From Streptomyces sp. NBC_01231 (GTDB lineage: Bacteria > Actinomycetota > Actinomycetes > Streptomycetales > Streptomycetaceae), in NCBI GenBank assembly GCA_035999765.1, contig CP108521.1, positions 1,302,001 through 1,366,000 on the forward strand: a stretch of DNA of 64,000 nt. Reading direction: 5' to 3'. This document shows positions 25,925 through 34,230 of this stretch, in pieces; the first letter of the stretch is position 1; each line of letters begins with the position of its first letter. A program made the translations under genes and the position numbers. The notes below the pieces were generated by a model. That model had not been told where the DNA came from and searched no databases. It saw only the letters and a program-made list of their open reading frames with translations.

Positions 25925-27925
25925 TCAGCGCCCGCCGGTGCCGTAGTACGGGCCGTAGCCTCCGTACCCGCCTCCATAACCACCGCCGCCGTAGCCGCCT
26001 CCGTATCCGCCGCCCCCGTACCCGCCTCCGTACCCACCGCTCCCCGAGCAGTGGTACGGGTTGTAGGCGCAGGACCCGCCCGTCGGATACGAGGGGGACG
26101 GCGCCGGTGTCGGCGTGGTCCGCGGGGTCGACGGGGTCGTGGACGGCGTCGCCTCGGGGGTGGACGTGGGGGCCGGGCTCTTCGACGCCTTCGGGGCGGG
26201 CGGGGACTCGGGGGTCCGCGCGGGGACGCTGTCGGCGTCCCAGTTGACGACCTCCATCTGAAGGTCGGTCTTCGAGGTGTCGATGACCCAGCGCTGGGCC
26301 GAGCCGTCGTCGCGGGCCTTCACGACCAGCGCACCCGACGCGTCGGTGGCCGCGGGAGTGAGTGCCAGGTCCTGGTCCCAGCGGGGGACGAGGGCGCCCT
26401 GGAGGGTGAAGTCGTAGCGGATGTTCTTGTCGGCGGACTTGGCGGCGGCCTTGCAGGGGGCCAGCACCACCGAGTAGCCGAGGTGGGAGTCCATGCAGAG
26501 GTCGGGGGCGTCCGCGCTGCGCAGCAGGCCCTCGGGTTCGTACGACCACTGCTGGTCCTGGTCCGAGGAGCAGGTGGTGAGGGCGGTCTCCGCACCCTCG
26601 ACGGCCTTCTTGCCGACGATGCCGACGCAGAGGCCGGAGTTGACGTTGTGCAGCCGTCCGCGCACGGCGCCCTGCTCGGCGTCGCCGGCTTCGACCCAGG
26701 ACGGGTCGGACGTCGACTTGCCCGAGCCGGTGCCGGGCTCGGCGGAGCGGCCGTCGTCGGCCTGCGGGGCGCCCTCCGAGGAGCCGAGTGAGGACCACAG
26801 GACCAGCGGCAGCACGATCAGCCCGCTGACGGTGAGGACGGCCGCGGTGAGATTGCGGCGGGAGGCACGGCGGGAGGCTCGGCGGGGCGCTTTGTGAGCG
26901 GACCTGCGCGAGGCGCTGCGAGGGCCGGTGCGGGTGCCGGTGCCAGTCGCCGGGGTCGCCGGGGTGGAGGACGCGGAAGCGGGCGTGAAGGGCGCGAAGT
27001 TCTCGCCCGGGAACGCGGATGCCGGGGTCTGCGGCACCGAGTCGAAGAAATCGCCCGGGACCGGCACGGGCGTCTGTGCCTCGTCCGGGACGGCGTGCAC
27101 GTGCGCGCGTGCCTCCAGATAGGCGTGGGCGCCCCAGCCGAGCACGGCTTCGGCCAGCGCGGCGCCGAGCCCCTCGTTGAACTGGTGCAGTTGGTCCGCG
27201 GTGTGCCGGCAGTGGCGGCACCGCCCCAGATGCTCACGCAGGTCGGCGTCGACGTCGACGCCGCGGCGCCGGTAGGTCACGTCCAGCAGCCGCAGATAGT
27301 GCCGGCACTCCTGCTCGGGGGAGAGTTCACGGTGGACCTGGAGGCACTCCTCGCGCAACCGCTCCCGGGCCCGCCCCAGTTCGACGCCGGCGTCCTCCTC
27401 GTCCAGGCCCAGCAGCGCGGCGGGTATGGCGAGGGGTTCGGCCTCCACCTCGGTGTGCCAGAGCAGGCAGCGGGCCGACTGAGGCAGCCTCTGGAACGCC
27501 CCGGACAGCATCCGGCGGTTCGCGGAGGGCAGCAGGCGGGCGGCGACCCGGTCCCCACCATCCTCGGTTCTCAGTTCCGGGTGCAGCTGTTCGCGTCTGT
27601 GGTCGTTGTCCCACTCCGCCGCGATCCGGCGCACGGTGACCAGAAGGTGGGGGCGCCAGGCGGAGCTCGGCCCGGTCTGGCGCAGGGACTCCCCGAAGAG
27701 CCGGGTGAACGCGGCGGTGGTGAGCATTCCCGCGGGACGCGGACCGTCGGTGCACAGCCTGGCGTAGGCGAAGGCCGCTTCCCAGTGCCGGTCGAGGAGT
27801 TCTCCGACGGGTTGCAGCGCGGGTGTCGCCCCACTCCACTTCTTGAGCTCGGCGCTCAGTTGCTCGTCCGTGGCATCGCTGGGGCGAGCGGGAGTCGGGG
27901 AATTCGACAGCCCTGCTTCTTTCAC
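25925..27925 (-). CDS. Fused ECF sigma-like / zinc-finger / membrane / ricin-like lectin protein with Gly-Tyr tail
   Basis: A 666-residue paralogue of the protein at 11601-13232. It has sigma region 2-like (RHWEAAFAYARLC, AAFTRLFGESL) and region 4-like (FQRLPQSARCLLWHTEVEAEPL, ALLGLDEED) segments, then the zinc-finger motif HLGRCRHCRHTADQL. Next come a basic linker, a membrane helix (NLTAAVLTVSGLIVLPLVLW) and a ricin-like domain (GLCVGIVG, QQWSYEPEGLL, DLCMDSH). A Ser/Pro/Thr linker and a tail of YGGG repeats end the protein. GTG 27925 is chosen for the GGAGGAA site upstream. The order suggests a membrane-tethered sigma-like factor with an external sugar- or wall-sensing module. It carries no TTA codon. 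Confidence 0.78.
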   Translation of the reverse strand: MKEAGLSNSPTPARPSDATDEQLSAELKKWSGATPALQPVGELLDRHWEAAFAYARLCTDGPRPAGMLTTAAFTRLFGESLRQTGPSSAWRPHLLVTVRRIAAEWDNDHRREQLHPELRTEDGGDRVAARLLPSANRRMLSGAFQRLPQSARCLLWHTEVEAEPLAIPAALLGLDEEDAGVELGRARERLREECLQVHRELSPEQECRHYLRLLDVTYRRRGVDVDADLREHLGRCRHCRHTADQLHQFNEGLGAALAEAVLGWGAHAYLEARAHVHAVPDEAQTPVPVPGDFFDSVPQTPASAFPGENFAPFTPASASSTPATPATGTGTRTGPRSASRRSAHKAPRRASRRASRRNLTAAVLTVSGLIVLPLVLWSSLGSSEGAPQADDGRSAEPGTGSGKSTSDPSWVEAGDAEQGAVRGRLHNVNSGLCVGIVGKKAVEGAETALTTCSSDQDQQWSYEPEGLLRSADAPDLCMDSHLGYSVVLAPCKAAAKSADKNIRYDFTLQGALVPRWDQDLALTPAATDASGALVVKARDDGSAQRWVIDTSKTDLQMEVVNWDADSVPARTPESPPAPKASKSPAPTSTPEATPSTTPSTPRTTPTPAPSPSYPTGGSCAYNPYHCSGSGGYGGGYGGGGYGGGYGGGGYGGGYGGYGPYYGTGGR
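25928..26046 (-). repeat. YGGG-coding tandem repeat
   Basis: Imperfect repeats of about 12-15 nt encode (G/S)GYGGGYGGGG-type units at the C-terminus of the lectin-type protein. Such low-complexity external tails are prone to length change. Confidence 0.8.
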
Positions 27926-28338
27926 TGCGGCATTCCTCCGAGGACAAACTGCACAAATTCCATACCAACGGGTATGCGGTGCCGCCGACTGGGCGACGGA
28001 ATCAATCCGCACAGGGTTCGGCATCTCCTACGCCCGCCCGGGACGGCTCTTTTGAAGCGTGGGGAGCGAACGGGAGCAGCCTCGTACGCACGGAGGAGAC
28101 ATTATTGTCCGCGCGTCGACCACGCACACCTTTGCACAGGCCACTGAGTTGTAACAAGAGATCACGCGGTTTTGTGCATTGCGTGCGCGACGAGGCGATT
28201 TGACGAAGCGTCAACCCCGGGCCTCCAGAGTTTACCGCGACATCAGTGGGCCGTATTCGGACATGGTATTCAGTTGAATGTGGGCCGCTCAAACCATTGA
28301 ACGACCACTACAGCGTGCGTCCCGGCAGTCTACGCGGG
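27926..28338. promoter_or_regulatory. Upstream region of second sigma-like/lectin gene
   Basis: 413 nt without a gene. On the minus strand it holds TTGTT-N14-TGTGCAAAGGTG (28127-28157), the counterpart of the element at 13403-13433. A GACAATAATGTC dyad lies near 28099-28110, the shared 12-mer GCGCACGCAATG at 28177-28188, and a TTGACG-AAG-CGTCAA palindrome at 28200-28214. The stretch is clearly AT-richer than its neighbours. Confidence 0.5.
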
Positions 28339-29253
28339 TCACGTCCCAACCATTGGGCCGCTCGCCCGGTAGCCGCCGGGCGGCAGACCGTAGCGCTCGC
28401 GGAAGACCCGGTTGAAGTGGCAGGGGCTCGCGAAGCCGCAGGCGGCTGCCACGCGTTCCACGGACAGGTCGGTGCCCTCCAGCAGTCGGGCGGCGTGCCG
28501 CAGACGTGCCTCGCGCAGCTCCCGCATCGGCGAGCGGCCGAGCTGTTGGGAGAACAGGTGCGCGAATCGGGAGGGGGACAGCGCGACGTCGGCGGCGAGC
28601 GAGCGGACGGTGTGCGGGGCCGCCGGGTCGGCCGCGATCAGCTCCTGGGCACGGCGCACCCGGGGGTCGACGCCGGACCGGGCTGAGGGTGCGCGGGCGG
28701 CTCCGGCGGTGAGCAGGACGACCTCCTCCAGCGCGCAGAGGGCGAGTTCGCGGGCCGCGGTGCCGTGCGCCACCGCGACCTGTTCCCGGTCGTCCCCGGT
28801 GGCGGGCGGCGCACCGGTGCCCGTCCAGCGGGCGTCGGAGAGCATCCGGCGGAAGGCCGCCTCGATCCGGTCGTGCGCGTCGGCCGGGGTGGGGGTGACC
28901 ACGTGCACGCCGTCGCCGGTGGCGTACGGACGCAGCCAGGCCGGCCAGGACGGTCTGGCCCGGCAGTGCGCCCACCAGAACCGCCAGTGCCGGGCACCCG
29001 GCGCCACGCCGTAGTCGTGCCGGACGCCCGGGGCGAGCACCACCAGATCCCCGGCACCCGCGCGTGCCCGCGTCGCTCCCTGGCTCAGCCGCCCCTGTCC
29101 GCCGGTCGTCCAGGTGAAGAGCCAACTGTCGGACCCGCGCGGCCGGTTGACGCCGTACCCCGGGGGCCGGTCGTAGCGGCCGACCACCACGAGGCCGGGC
29201 GGCGGGGCGAGGTCACCGCGTGCGGCAGCCCTGGGCAATCCGTCAGCGGTCAC
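28339..29253 (-). CDS. AraC-family transcriptional regulator
   Basis: A 304-residue regulator. The N-terminal cupin-type effector domain (RLSQGATRARAGAGDLVVLAPGVRHDY) is followed by a C-terminal double helix-turn-helix (VRSLAADVALSPSRFAHLFSQQLG and VERVAAACGFASPCHFNRVFRERYG). GTG 29253 is preferred because GAAGGGGG lies 6 nt upstream; the ATG at 29259 directly abuts that site. It is divergent from a phytanoyl-CoA dioxygenase-like gene 69 nt away and likely controls it. Confidence 0.88.
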   Translation of the reverse strand: MTADGLPRAAARGDLAPPPGLVVVGRYDRPPGYGVNRPRGSDSWLFTWTTGGQGRLSQGATRARAGAGDLVVLAPGVRHDYGVAPGARHWRFWWAHCRARPSWPAWLRPYATGDGVHVVTPTPADAHDRIEAAFRRMLSDARWTGTGAPPATGDDREQVAVAHGTAARELALCALEEVVLLTAGAARAPSARSGVDPRVRRAQELIAADPAAPHTVRSLAADVALSPSRFAHLFSQQLGRSPMRELREARLRHAARLLEGTDLSVERVAAACGFASPCHFNRVFRERYGLPPGGYRASGPMVGT

Positions 29254-29285
29254 GAGCATCCCCCTTCGGCGGGCGGCGGCCTAGC

Positions 29286-29303
29286 GTGTCGTACGGACGA
29301 CAC
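29286..29303. promoter_or_regulatory. Operator candidate between AraC regulator and dioxygenase
   Basis: Inverted repeat GTGTCGT-ACGG-ACGACAC in the divergent gap, 20 nt before the dioxygenase start. Confidence 0.45.
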
Positions 29304-29322
29304 CCGACCGAGGAGCGGACGT

Positions 29323-30141
29323 ATGACAGTCACGGACAACAGCGCCGCCGACGTGCCCATCCTGCCCGAGGCGGGGCGGCGGGCGTTCGGGGAGGACGGC
29401 TTCACCGTCGTGCGGGGGCTGTTCGGGTACGACGAGATCGACCGGTTGTGCGCCGAGTTCGCGGCGCTGCACGCGGCGGGGCCGGTGCCGGGGCACTTCG
29501 AGCCCCATGACTCGGCGGATCCGCTGCGCCGGTATCCGAGGGTGATGCAGCCGCACGAGATCAACGGCCTCGCGCGGAGCGTGCTGTTGGATCCGCGGCT
29601 GCGCGCCGTGCTGGAGGTGCTGCTCGGCGAGGAGGTGCTGGCCGCGCAGAGCATGTTCTACTTCAAGCCGCCGGGGGCCCGGGGCCAGGCGCTGCACCAG
29701 GACAACTTCTATCTGCGGGTCGAGCCGGGCACCTGTGTGGCGGCGTGGGTCGCCTGCGACGAGATCGACCGGGACAACGGCGGTCTGGAGGTCGTGCCCC
29801 GCACCCACCGGATGGAGGTGTTCTGCCCCGAGGAGGCGGACGCCGAGCTGTCGTTCGCCCGGGAGTACGTGCCCCCGCCGCCGGGGCTCGCCGCCGTACC
29901 GGTCGACATGCGGCCCGGAGACGTGCTGTTCTTCAACGGCAGCCTGGTGCACGGCTCGCAGCCCAACCGGACGTCCGACCGGTTCCGTCGGTCGTTCATC
30001 GGCCACTACGTGGGGCGTTCCACCGAGCGCATCGGAGAGTTCTACCGCACGCTGTCGATGAGCGGCGAACGGGTGCCGCTGCCGGAGAGCGAGGGCGCGG
30101 GCCCGTGCGGCACGGAGTTCGCACCGCACGGTCCGCATTAG
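29323..30141 (+). CDS. Phytanoyl-CoA dioxygenase family (2OG-Fe oxygenase)
   Basis: A 272-residue oxygenase. Iron ligands are seen in ALHQDNFYL (His-x-Asp) and VHGSQPN (distal His); RRSFIGHYVG may supply the 2-oxoglutarate Arg. The WVACDEIDRDNGGLEVVPRTH block is a family hallmark. The family hydroxylates small molecules using 2-oxoglutarate and O2. The natural substrate is unknown; the divergent AraC regulator hints at a sugar or other small inducer. ATG 29323 follows GAGGAG. Confidence 0.86.
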   Translation: MTVTDNSAADVPILPEAGRRAFGEDGFTVVRGLFGYDEIDRLCAEFAALHAAGPVPGHFEPHDSADPLRRYPRVMQPHEINGLARSVLLDPRLRAVLEVLLGEEVLAAQSMFYFKPPGARGQALHQDNFYLRVEPGTCVAAWVACDEIDRDNGGLEVVPRTHRMEVFCPEEADAELSFAREYVPPPPGLAAVPVDMRPGDVLFFNGSLVHGSQPNRTSDRFRRSFIGHYVGRSTERIGEFYRTLSMSGERVPLPESEGAGPCGTEFAPHGPH

Positions 30142-30207
30142 GTCGGCACCAGGTCCGCCGGCCGGGAATCTGTGCGTTCCTGCTGGTCGCCCTTGCCGGG
30201 ACGGGGC

Positions 30208-31176
30208 TCAGTGACCGGCGATCGGACGTGCCGTGTACGGCTGTTCCAGCTCCTCGATCTCCTTGTCGCTGAGCTCGAGTTCGACGGCGGCCACGGCGTC
30301 CTCGATGTGCCCTGCCTTGGCCGCGCCGACGATCGGGGCGGCCACCGTGTCCCGGTGCAGCAGCCAGGCGAGGGCGACCTGGGCGCGCGGGACACCACGG
30401 TCGTTCGCGATTCGGGTGACCGCCTCGACGATGGTGCGGTCACCCTCCTGGTAGAGCCGGCCGCCGAAGTCGTCGTTGGCGCTGCGCTCGGTCACCGTCC
30501 CCCAGTCCCGGGTGAGACGCCCACGGGCGAGAGGGCTCCACGGCAGCGCGCCCACGCCCTGGTCCGCGCAGAGGGGCAGCATCTCCCGTTCCTCCTCGCG
30601 GTAGAGGAGGTTGTAGTGGTTCTGCATGGACACGAACCGGGTCCAGCCGTGCCGTTCGGCCGTGTACTGCATCTTGGAGAACTGCCAGGCGTACATCGAA
30701 CTCGCCCCGATGTAGCGGACCTTGCCCGCCTTCACCAGGTCGTGCAGCGCCTCCATGGTCTCCTCGACCGGGGTGTGCGGGTCGTAGCGGTGGATCTGGT
30801 AGAGGTCGACGTGGTCGGTGCCGAGGCGGGCGAGGCTGTGGTCGATCTCGGTCATGATCGCCTTGCGGGACAGTCCGGCGCCGTTGGCTCCGGGCCGCAT
30901 GCGCCCGTTCACCTTGGTGGCGAGCACGATGTCGTCCCGGTGGGCGAAGTCGGCGAGCGCCCTGCCGACGATCTCCTCGCTGGTGCCGTCCGAGTAGACG
31001 TTGGCGGTGTCGAAGAAGTTGATCCCGGCCTCCAGTGCCTGTCGGATGAGCGGACGTGACGCCTCCTCGTCGAGGGTCCACTCGTGTGCGCCGCGGTCGG
31101 GCACGCCGTAGGTCATGCAGCCCAGACAGATCCGCGACACGTCCAGGCCCGTCGAACCGAGCTTCACGTACTGCAT
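30208..31176 (-). CDS. Aldo/keto reductase
   Basis: A 322-residue NADPH-dependent (alpha/beta)8 reductase. The catalytic residues can be placed: Asp in FFDTANVYSDG with its Tyr, Lys in IVLATKVNG and His in YQIHRYDPHTP. The C-terminal cofactor stretch reads VAAPIVGAAKAGHIEDAV. Full length for the family. ATG 31176 has GGAG 8 nt upstream. Substrate not predictable. Confidence 0.9.
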   Translation of the reverse strand: MQYVKLGSTGLDVSRICLGCMTYGVPDRGAHEWTLDEEASRPLIRQALEAGINFFDTANVYSDGTSEEIVGRALADFAHRDDIVLATKVNGRMRPGANGAGLSRKAIMTEIDHSLARLGTDHVDLYQIHRYDPHTPVEETMEALHDLVKAGKVRYIGASSMYAWQFSKMQYTAERHGWTRFVSMQNHYNLLYREEEREMLPLCADQGVGALPWSPLARGRLTRDWGTVTERSANDDFGGRLYQEGDRTIVEAVTRIANDRGVPRAQVALAWLLHRDTVAAPIVGAAKAGHIEDAVAAVELELSDKEIEELEQPYTARPIAGH

Positions 31177-31239
31177 CGTTGCTGCTCCTGCCTTCGGGAT
31201 GGGTACGAGGCTACGAAGGCGAGCGTACGACCGTCCGAC

Positions 31240-31767
31240 TCACGCCAGCAGGTCCAGCGCCCGTTCCCAACCGAACCCGGGCAGCCCGCCGTCCTCCCCC
31301 GCCTCGCCGGAGTACGGCTCGCCGAACCGCACGTCCATCCCCCGCAGCCTCATCAGACTGTCCTGGTAGGCGGGATGGGCGGCCAACGCGTCGGCCACGC
31401 ACGGGAGTACCGCGACCGGGATGCATAGGCCGGGGGCCTCGCACAGGGTGGCCACGGCGAGGGTGTCGGCGAGTCCGGCCGCCCACTTGTTGATCGTGTT
31501 GAAGGTGGCGGGCGCGGCGACCACGGCGTCGGGCGGCGGGAAGGGGCGCGGGTCCCCGGGGGTACGCCAGGCGGAACGGATCACTCGTCCGGTGAGCGCC
31601 TCGACGGCGGCGGTGTCGAAGAAGCCGTTCATGGCGACGGGCGTCGCGATGACACCGACCTCCCAGTCCCGCTCCTGGGCGGCGGTGATCAGTGTGCCGA
31701 CGTCCGCCGCGATCCCGGCGGCGCACACGACGACGTAGAGGAAGGGCCTGTCGGACTGTCCGGTCAC
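31240..31767 (-). CDS. Flavoprotein (HFCD/phosphopantothenoylcysteine decarboxylase-like)
   Basis: A 175-residue Rossmann-like flavoprotein. VVCAAGIAADVGTLITAAQERDWEVGVIATP begins the FMN-binding fold and PATFNTINKWAAGLADTLAV is the conserved NT-x-NK-W block with the binding loop. The family removes carboxyl groups from peptidyl-cysteine or related substrates. It begins 9 nt after the DUF1348 stop with a GTG, so it is probably the second gene of that operon. Confidence 0.82.
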   Translation of the reverse strand: MTGQSDRPFLYVVVCAAGIAADVGTLITAAQERDWEVGVIATPVAMNGFFDTAAVEALTGRVIRSAWRTPGDPRPFPPPDAVVAAPATFNTINKWAAGLADTLAVATLCEAPGLCIPVAVLPCVADALAAHPAYQDSLMRLRGMDVRFGEPYSGEAGEDGGLPGFGWERALDLLA

Positions 31768-31776
31768 CCGCGCACC

Positions 31777-32235
31777 CTACTCAAGCGGGACGGACAGCCC
31801 CCGCTCGGCTTCGGGCCGTGGGCCGAGGATGCGCCGCTGCTCCTCCTGGATGGGCACGTCGTTGATGCTGGCCTCGCGCCGGGTCATCAGTCCGTGCTCG
31901 TCGAACTCCCACAGCTCGTTGCCGTACGACCGCCACCAGTTGCCGTCGGAGTCCCGGCACTCGTACTGGAAACGGACCGCGATGCGGTTGCCGTCGAACG
32001 CCCACAGGTCCTTGCGCAGCGCGTACTCGTCCTCGCGGGCCCACTTCGCGGTGAGGAACTCGACGATCTCGGCGCGGCCGGTGACGAAGGTGTCGCGGTT
32101 GCGCCAGACCGAGTCCTCAGAGTAGGCGAGCGCCACCCGGTGGGGATCGCGGGTGTTCCAGGCGTCCTCGGCTGCCTGCACCTTCTGGGCCGCGCTCTCC
32201 CGGGTGAAGGGCGGCAGGGGCGGGCGGTCGGTCAT
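31777..32235 (-). CDS. DUF1348 / NTF2-like protein
   Basis: A 152-residue protein matching DUF1348 along its length: [57 protein letters not shown] and [25 protein letters not shown]. The fold is SnoaL/NTF2-like with a ligand pocket. ATG 32235 has AAGGA 6 nt upstream. Function unknown. Confidence 0.88.
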   Translation of the reverse strand: MTDRPPLPPFTRESAAQKVQAAEDAWNTRDPHRVALAYSEDSVWRNRDTFVTGRAEIVEFLTAKWAREDEYALRKDLWAFDGNRIAVRFQYECRDSDGNWWRSYGNELWEFDEHGLMTRREASINDVPIQEEQRRILGPRPEAERGLSVPLE

Positions 32236-32246
32236 GTTCGTCCTTC

Positions 32247-32475
32247 GTGGCCGAGGGGGGAGTACGGAGGTTCTTTGAGGAGGGATGGTTCGGCGAGGCG
32301 GGCTTCCGAAGGGGCGCGTGGATCAACGCGTACGGCGAACTGGGCGCGAGTTCCGCTCCCGTGGCGGCCCAGGTGCGCGCACAGGCGGGCGTTCGGCGAG
32401 TACCCGGCCTCGCTGGTGGCCGACGCGGGGCGGCCGGCCGCGCCGGTCGCCCGGATGTTGCTGAGGCCCCGCTGA
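32247..32475 (+). pseudogene. TetR-family C-terminal remnant (frameshifted)
   Basis: Two overlapping frames join to give a TetR ligand-domain ending: [27 protein letters not shown], then after a frame change near 32374-32384 HRRAFGEYPASLVADAGRPAAPVARMLLRPR and a stop. The pattern (F-RG-x-I-NA ... E ... HP/AP ... VR-H) is that of TetR C-terminal domains. The helix-turn-helix end is absent and lies against the start of the DUF1348 gene. It sits next to the P450-ferredoxin pair whose promoter has a TetR-type dyad. Confidence 0.5.
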
Positions 32476-32485
32476 GGTCGGGGGC

Positions 32486-32686
32486 TCAGCCCACCGTCTC
32501 GGACACCGTGATCGCGGTGACCGGGCAGGCCCGGGCCGCCTCCCGGACCATCGGGTCGCCCGCGCCGTCCTCCCGGCCGGGCAGCAGGGTGCTGAGGCCG
32601 TCGTCGTCCTGGGTGAAGACGCCCGGGGCGGCCAGGGCGCACTGACCCGCGCCGATACAGACGTCCTTGTCGATGTCGATGTCCAT
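32486..32686 (-). CDS. [3Fe-4S]-type ferredoxin
   Basis: A 66-residue ferredoxin. Cysteines lie in DVCIGAGQCALAAP and ACPVTAI (C-x5-C plus CP), the pattern of the single-cluster ferredoxins that feed Streptomyces P450s. It starts 12 nt after the P450 stop and is surely co-transcribed and the electron donor of that enzyme. No reductase gene is nearby. Confidence 0.92.
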   Translation of the reverse strand: MDIDIDKDVCIGAGQCALAAPGVFTQDDDGLSTLLPGREDGAGDPMVREAARACPVTAITVSETVG

Positions 32687-32698
32687 GAGCGGAGCCTC

Positions 32699-33898
32699 TT
32701 ACCAGGTCACGGGGAGTTCCAGCATCCCCTGGATCGTGTCGCCGGGCTTGAAGGGGATCTCGTCCGCCGGAGCCGCGAGGCGGAGCGTGGGCAGTCGGTC
32801 GAAGAGTGTCCTCAGGGCGATCTCCAGTTCGGCCCGGGCCAGGTTCTGGCCGAGGCACTGGTGGATGCCGAAGCCGAAGCCGACGTGGTGACGGGCCGAC
32901 CGTTGCCAGTCCAGGGTGTCGGGGTCGGCGTAGACGCCCTCGTCGCGGTTGATGACCGAGGTCGCGAAGACCACACCGTCACCGGCACGGATCGTCGTCC
33001 CCGCCACCTCGATGTCGTCGGTGGCCAGCCGCAGCAATCCGTCGGCGATCGACAGCATCCGCATGAGCTCCTCGACCGCAGTGGGCAGCAGCGCGGGGGC
33101 GGCGCGCAGCTCGGCCAGCCGGTCGGGGTGTTGAAGGAGCGTGTAGGTGCCCAGCGAGATCATGTTGGCGGTGGTCTCGTGGCCCGCGACCAGCAGGATG
33201 ATCGCCAGGGAGATCACCTCCTGACGGTCGAGTTCGCCGTCGCGCAGCCGCTGGTGGACGAGTTCGTCCAGCACGCCGTCCCCGGGCTCCGCCTCCTTCT
33301 GCTTGTGGTCGATCAACTCACCGATGTACGCCTCCAGTCGGTCGCGGGCGTCCGAGGTGTCCTCGGCCGTCGGTCCGCGCAGCAACCGCCTGGACTCGCC
33401 CTCGAAGAAGTCGTGGTCGGCGTAGGGGACGCCGAGCAGGGCGCAGATCACCGTCGAGGGCACGGGCAGCGCGAAGGCGCTCACCAGCTCGGCGGGCGGC
33501 CCCTGCGCGATCATCGCGTCGAGGCGTTCGTCGACGACCTGCTGGATGCGCGGACGCAGTTCGGTGGCGCGTTTCAGGGTGAAGGCGGGGATCATCATGC
33601 GCCGCTGGGTCTGGTGCTCCGAGCCGTCGACGCCCAGCAGTGCGGTCCTCCGGTTCCGGGCCGCGGCGAAGCGGGCCGTCGGCGCGGGGAACTCGGGGCG
33701 GGTGCGGTCGGAGGACAGACGCCGGTCGGCCAGCAGGGCGCGAGCGGTGGCGTGCCCGCTGACGAGCCAGGCAGGCCGGCCGTCGAAGAGCGCGATCCGG
33801 GTCAGTGGCCGGGTCTCGCGCAGTGCGTCGTAGGCGGTCGGCGGGTGATAGGGGCAGGTGCGGTCCTGCGGGAAGGCGACGGATTCCGTTCCTGGCAT
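32699..33898 (-). CDS. Cytochrome P450 (CYP105-like)
   Basis: A 399-residue soluble P450. It has the I-helix LLVAGHETTANMISLG, the K-helix ELMR (ExxR) in AVEELMRMLSIADG and the haem loop FGFGIHQCLGQNLAR with the thiolate Cys. The overall pattern resembles CYP105 monooxygenases, which often oxidise xenobiotics or polyketides. ATG 33898 is chosen for the GAGG site just upstream rather than an in-frame ATG 19 codons earlier. A ferredoxin gene follows and a TetR-type palindrome lies 41-60 nt upstream. Confidence 0.92.
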   Translation of the reverse strand: MPGTESVAFPQDRTCPYHPPTAYDALRETRPLTRIALFDGRPAWLVSGHATARALLADRRLSSDRTRPEFPAPTARFAAARNRRTALLGVDGSEHQTQRRMMIPAFTLKRATELRPRIQQVVDERLDAMIAQGPPAELVSAFALPVPSTVICALLGVPYADHDFFEGESRRLLRGPTAEDTSDARDRLEAYIGELIDHKQKEAEPGDGVLDELVHQRLRDGELDRQEVISLAIILLVAGHETTANMISLGTYTLLQHPDRLAELRAAPALLPTAVEELMRMLSIADGLLRLATDDIEVAGTTIRAGDGVVFATSVINRDEGVYADPDTLDWQRSARHHVGFGFGIHQCLGQNLARAELEIALRTLFDRLPTLRLAAPADEIPFKPGDTIQGMLELPVTW

Positions 33899-33939
33899 GG
33901 AGACCTCGCAGACAAGGAGAACGTCGTGCAGATCTTCAT

Positions 33940-33958
33940 TAGATGCTCCAGGCATCTA
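33940..33958. promoter_or_regulatory. TetR-type operator upstream of P450-ferredoxin operon
   Basis: Perfect inverted repeat TAGATGC-TCCAG-GCATCTA, AT-richer than its surroundings, 42 nt upstream of the P450 start. This is the usual size and place for a TetR repressor site. Confidence 0.65.
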
Positions 33959-34230
33959 TGAGACGACGACAAGTTCGGCCAGATCAGTGACGCGCGCGAT
34001 CTGGCCGGGGATGATCGCTTCGCGGGCGCGCATCGGGAGGCTGGTGTTCGCTTTCGGTGCCGAGTCGGCGAGCGCACCTCGGAAAACGGGTTGTCGCCGC
34101 GCGGTCCGCACCCGCAGGATCTGGCCATGTCTACGACCGATGCTCTTCTGCCGCCGACCGCCACCGCCATCCGCCCGGTGCGCCTCCAGCAGCAGTCCGG
34201 CCGACCGCGGAGTGCGACGCCGCCGCGCTC
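33959..34230. other. Intergenic region before LysE exporter with a possible small coupled ORF
   Basis: About 270 nt. ATG 34127 opens a 35-codon frame (MSTTDALLPPTATAIRPVRL...) preceded by AGGA. Its TGA stop at 34232-34234 overlaps the likely GTG start of the LysE gene. The peptide has no recognised family. It may be a translational-coupling leader or chance. Confidence 0.3.

Noticed and set aside
28002..28292. Minus-strand 96-codon frame in the gap before the second lectin-type gene
   Set aside because: No ribosome binding site or similarity, and the segment carries promoter-like elements instead.
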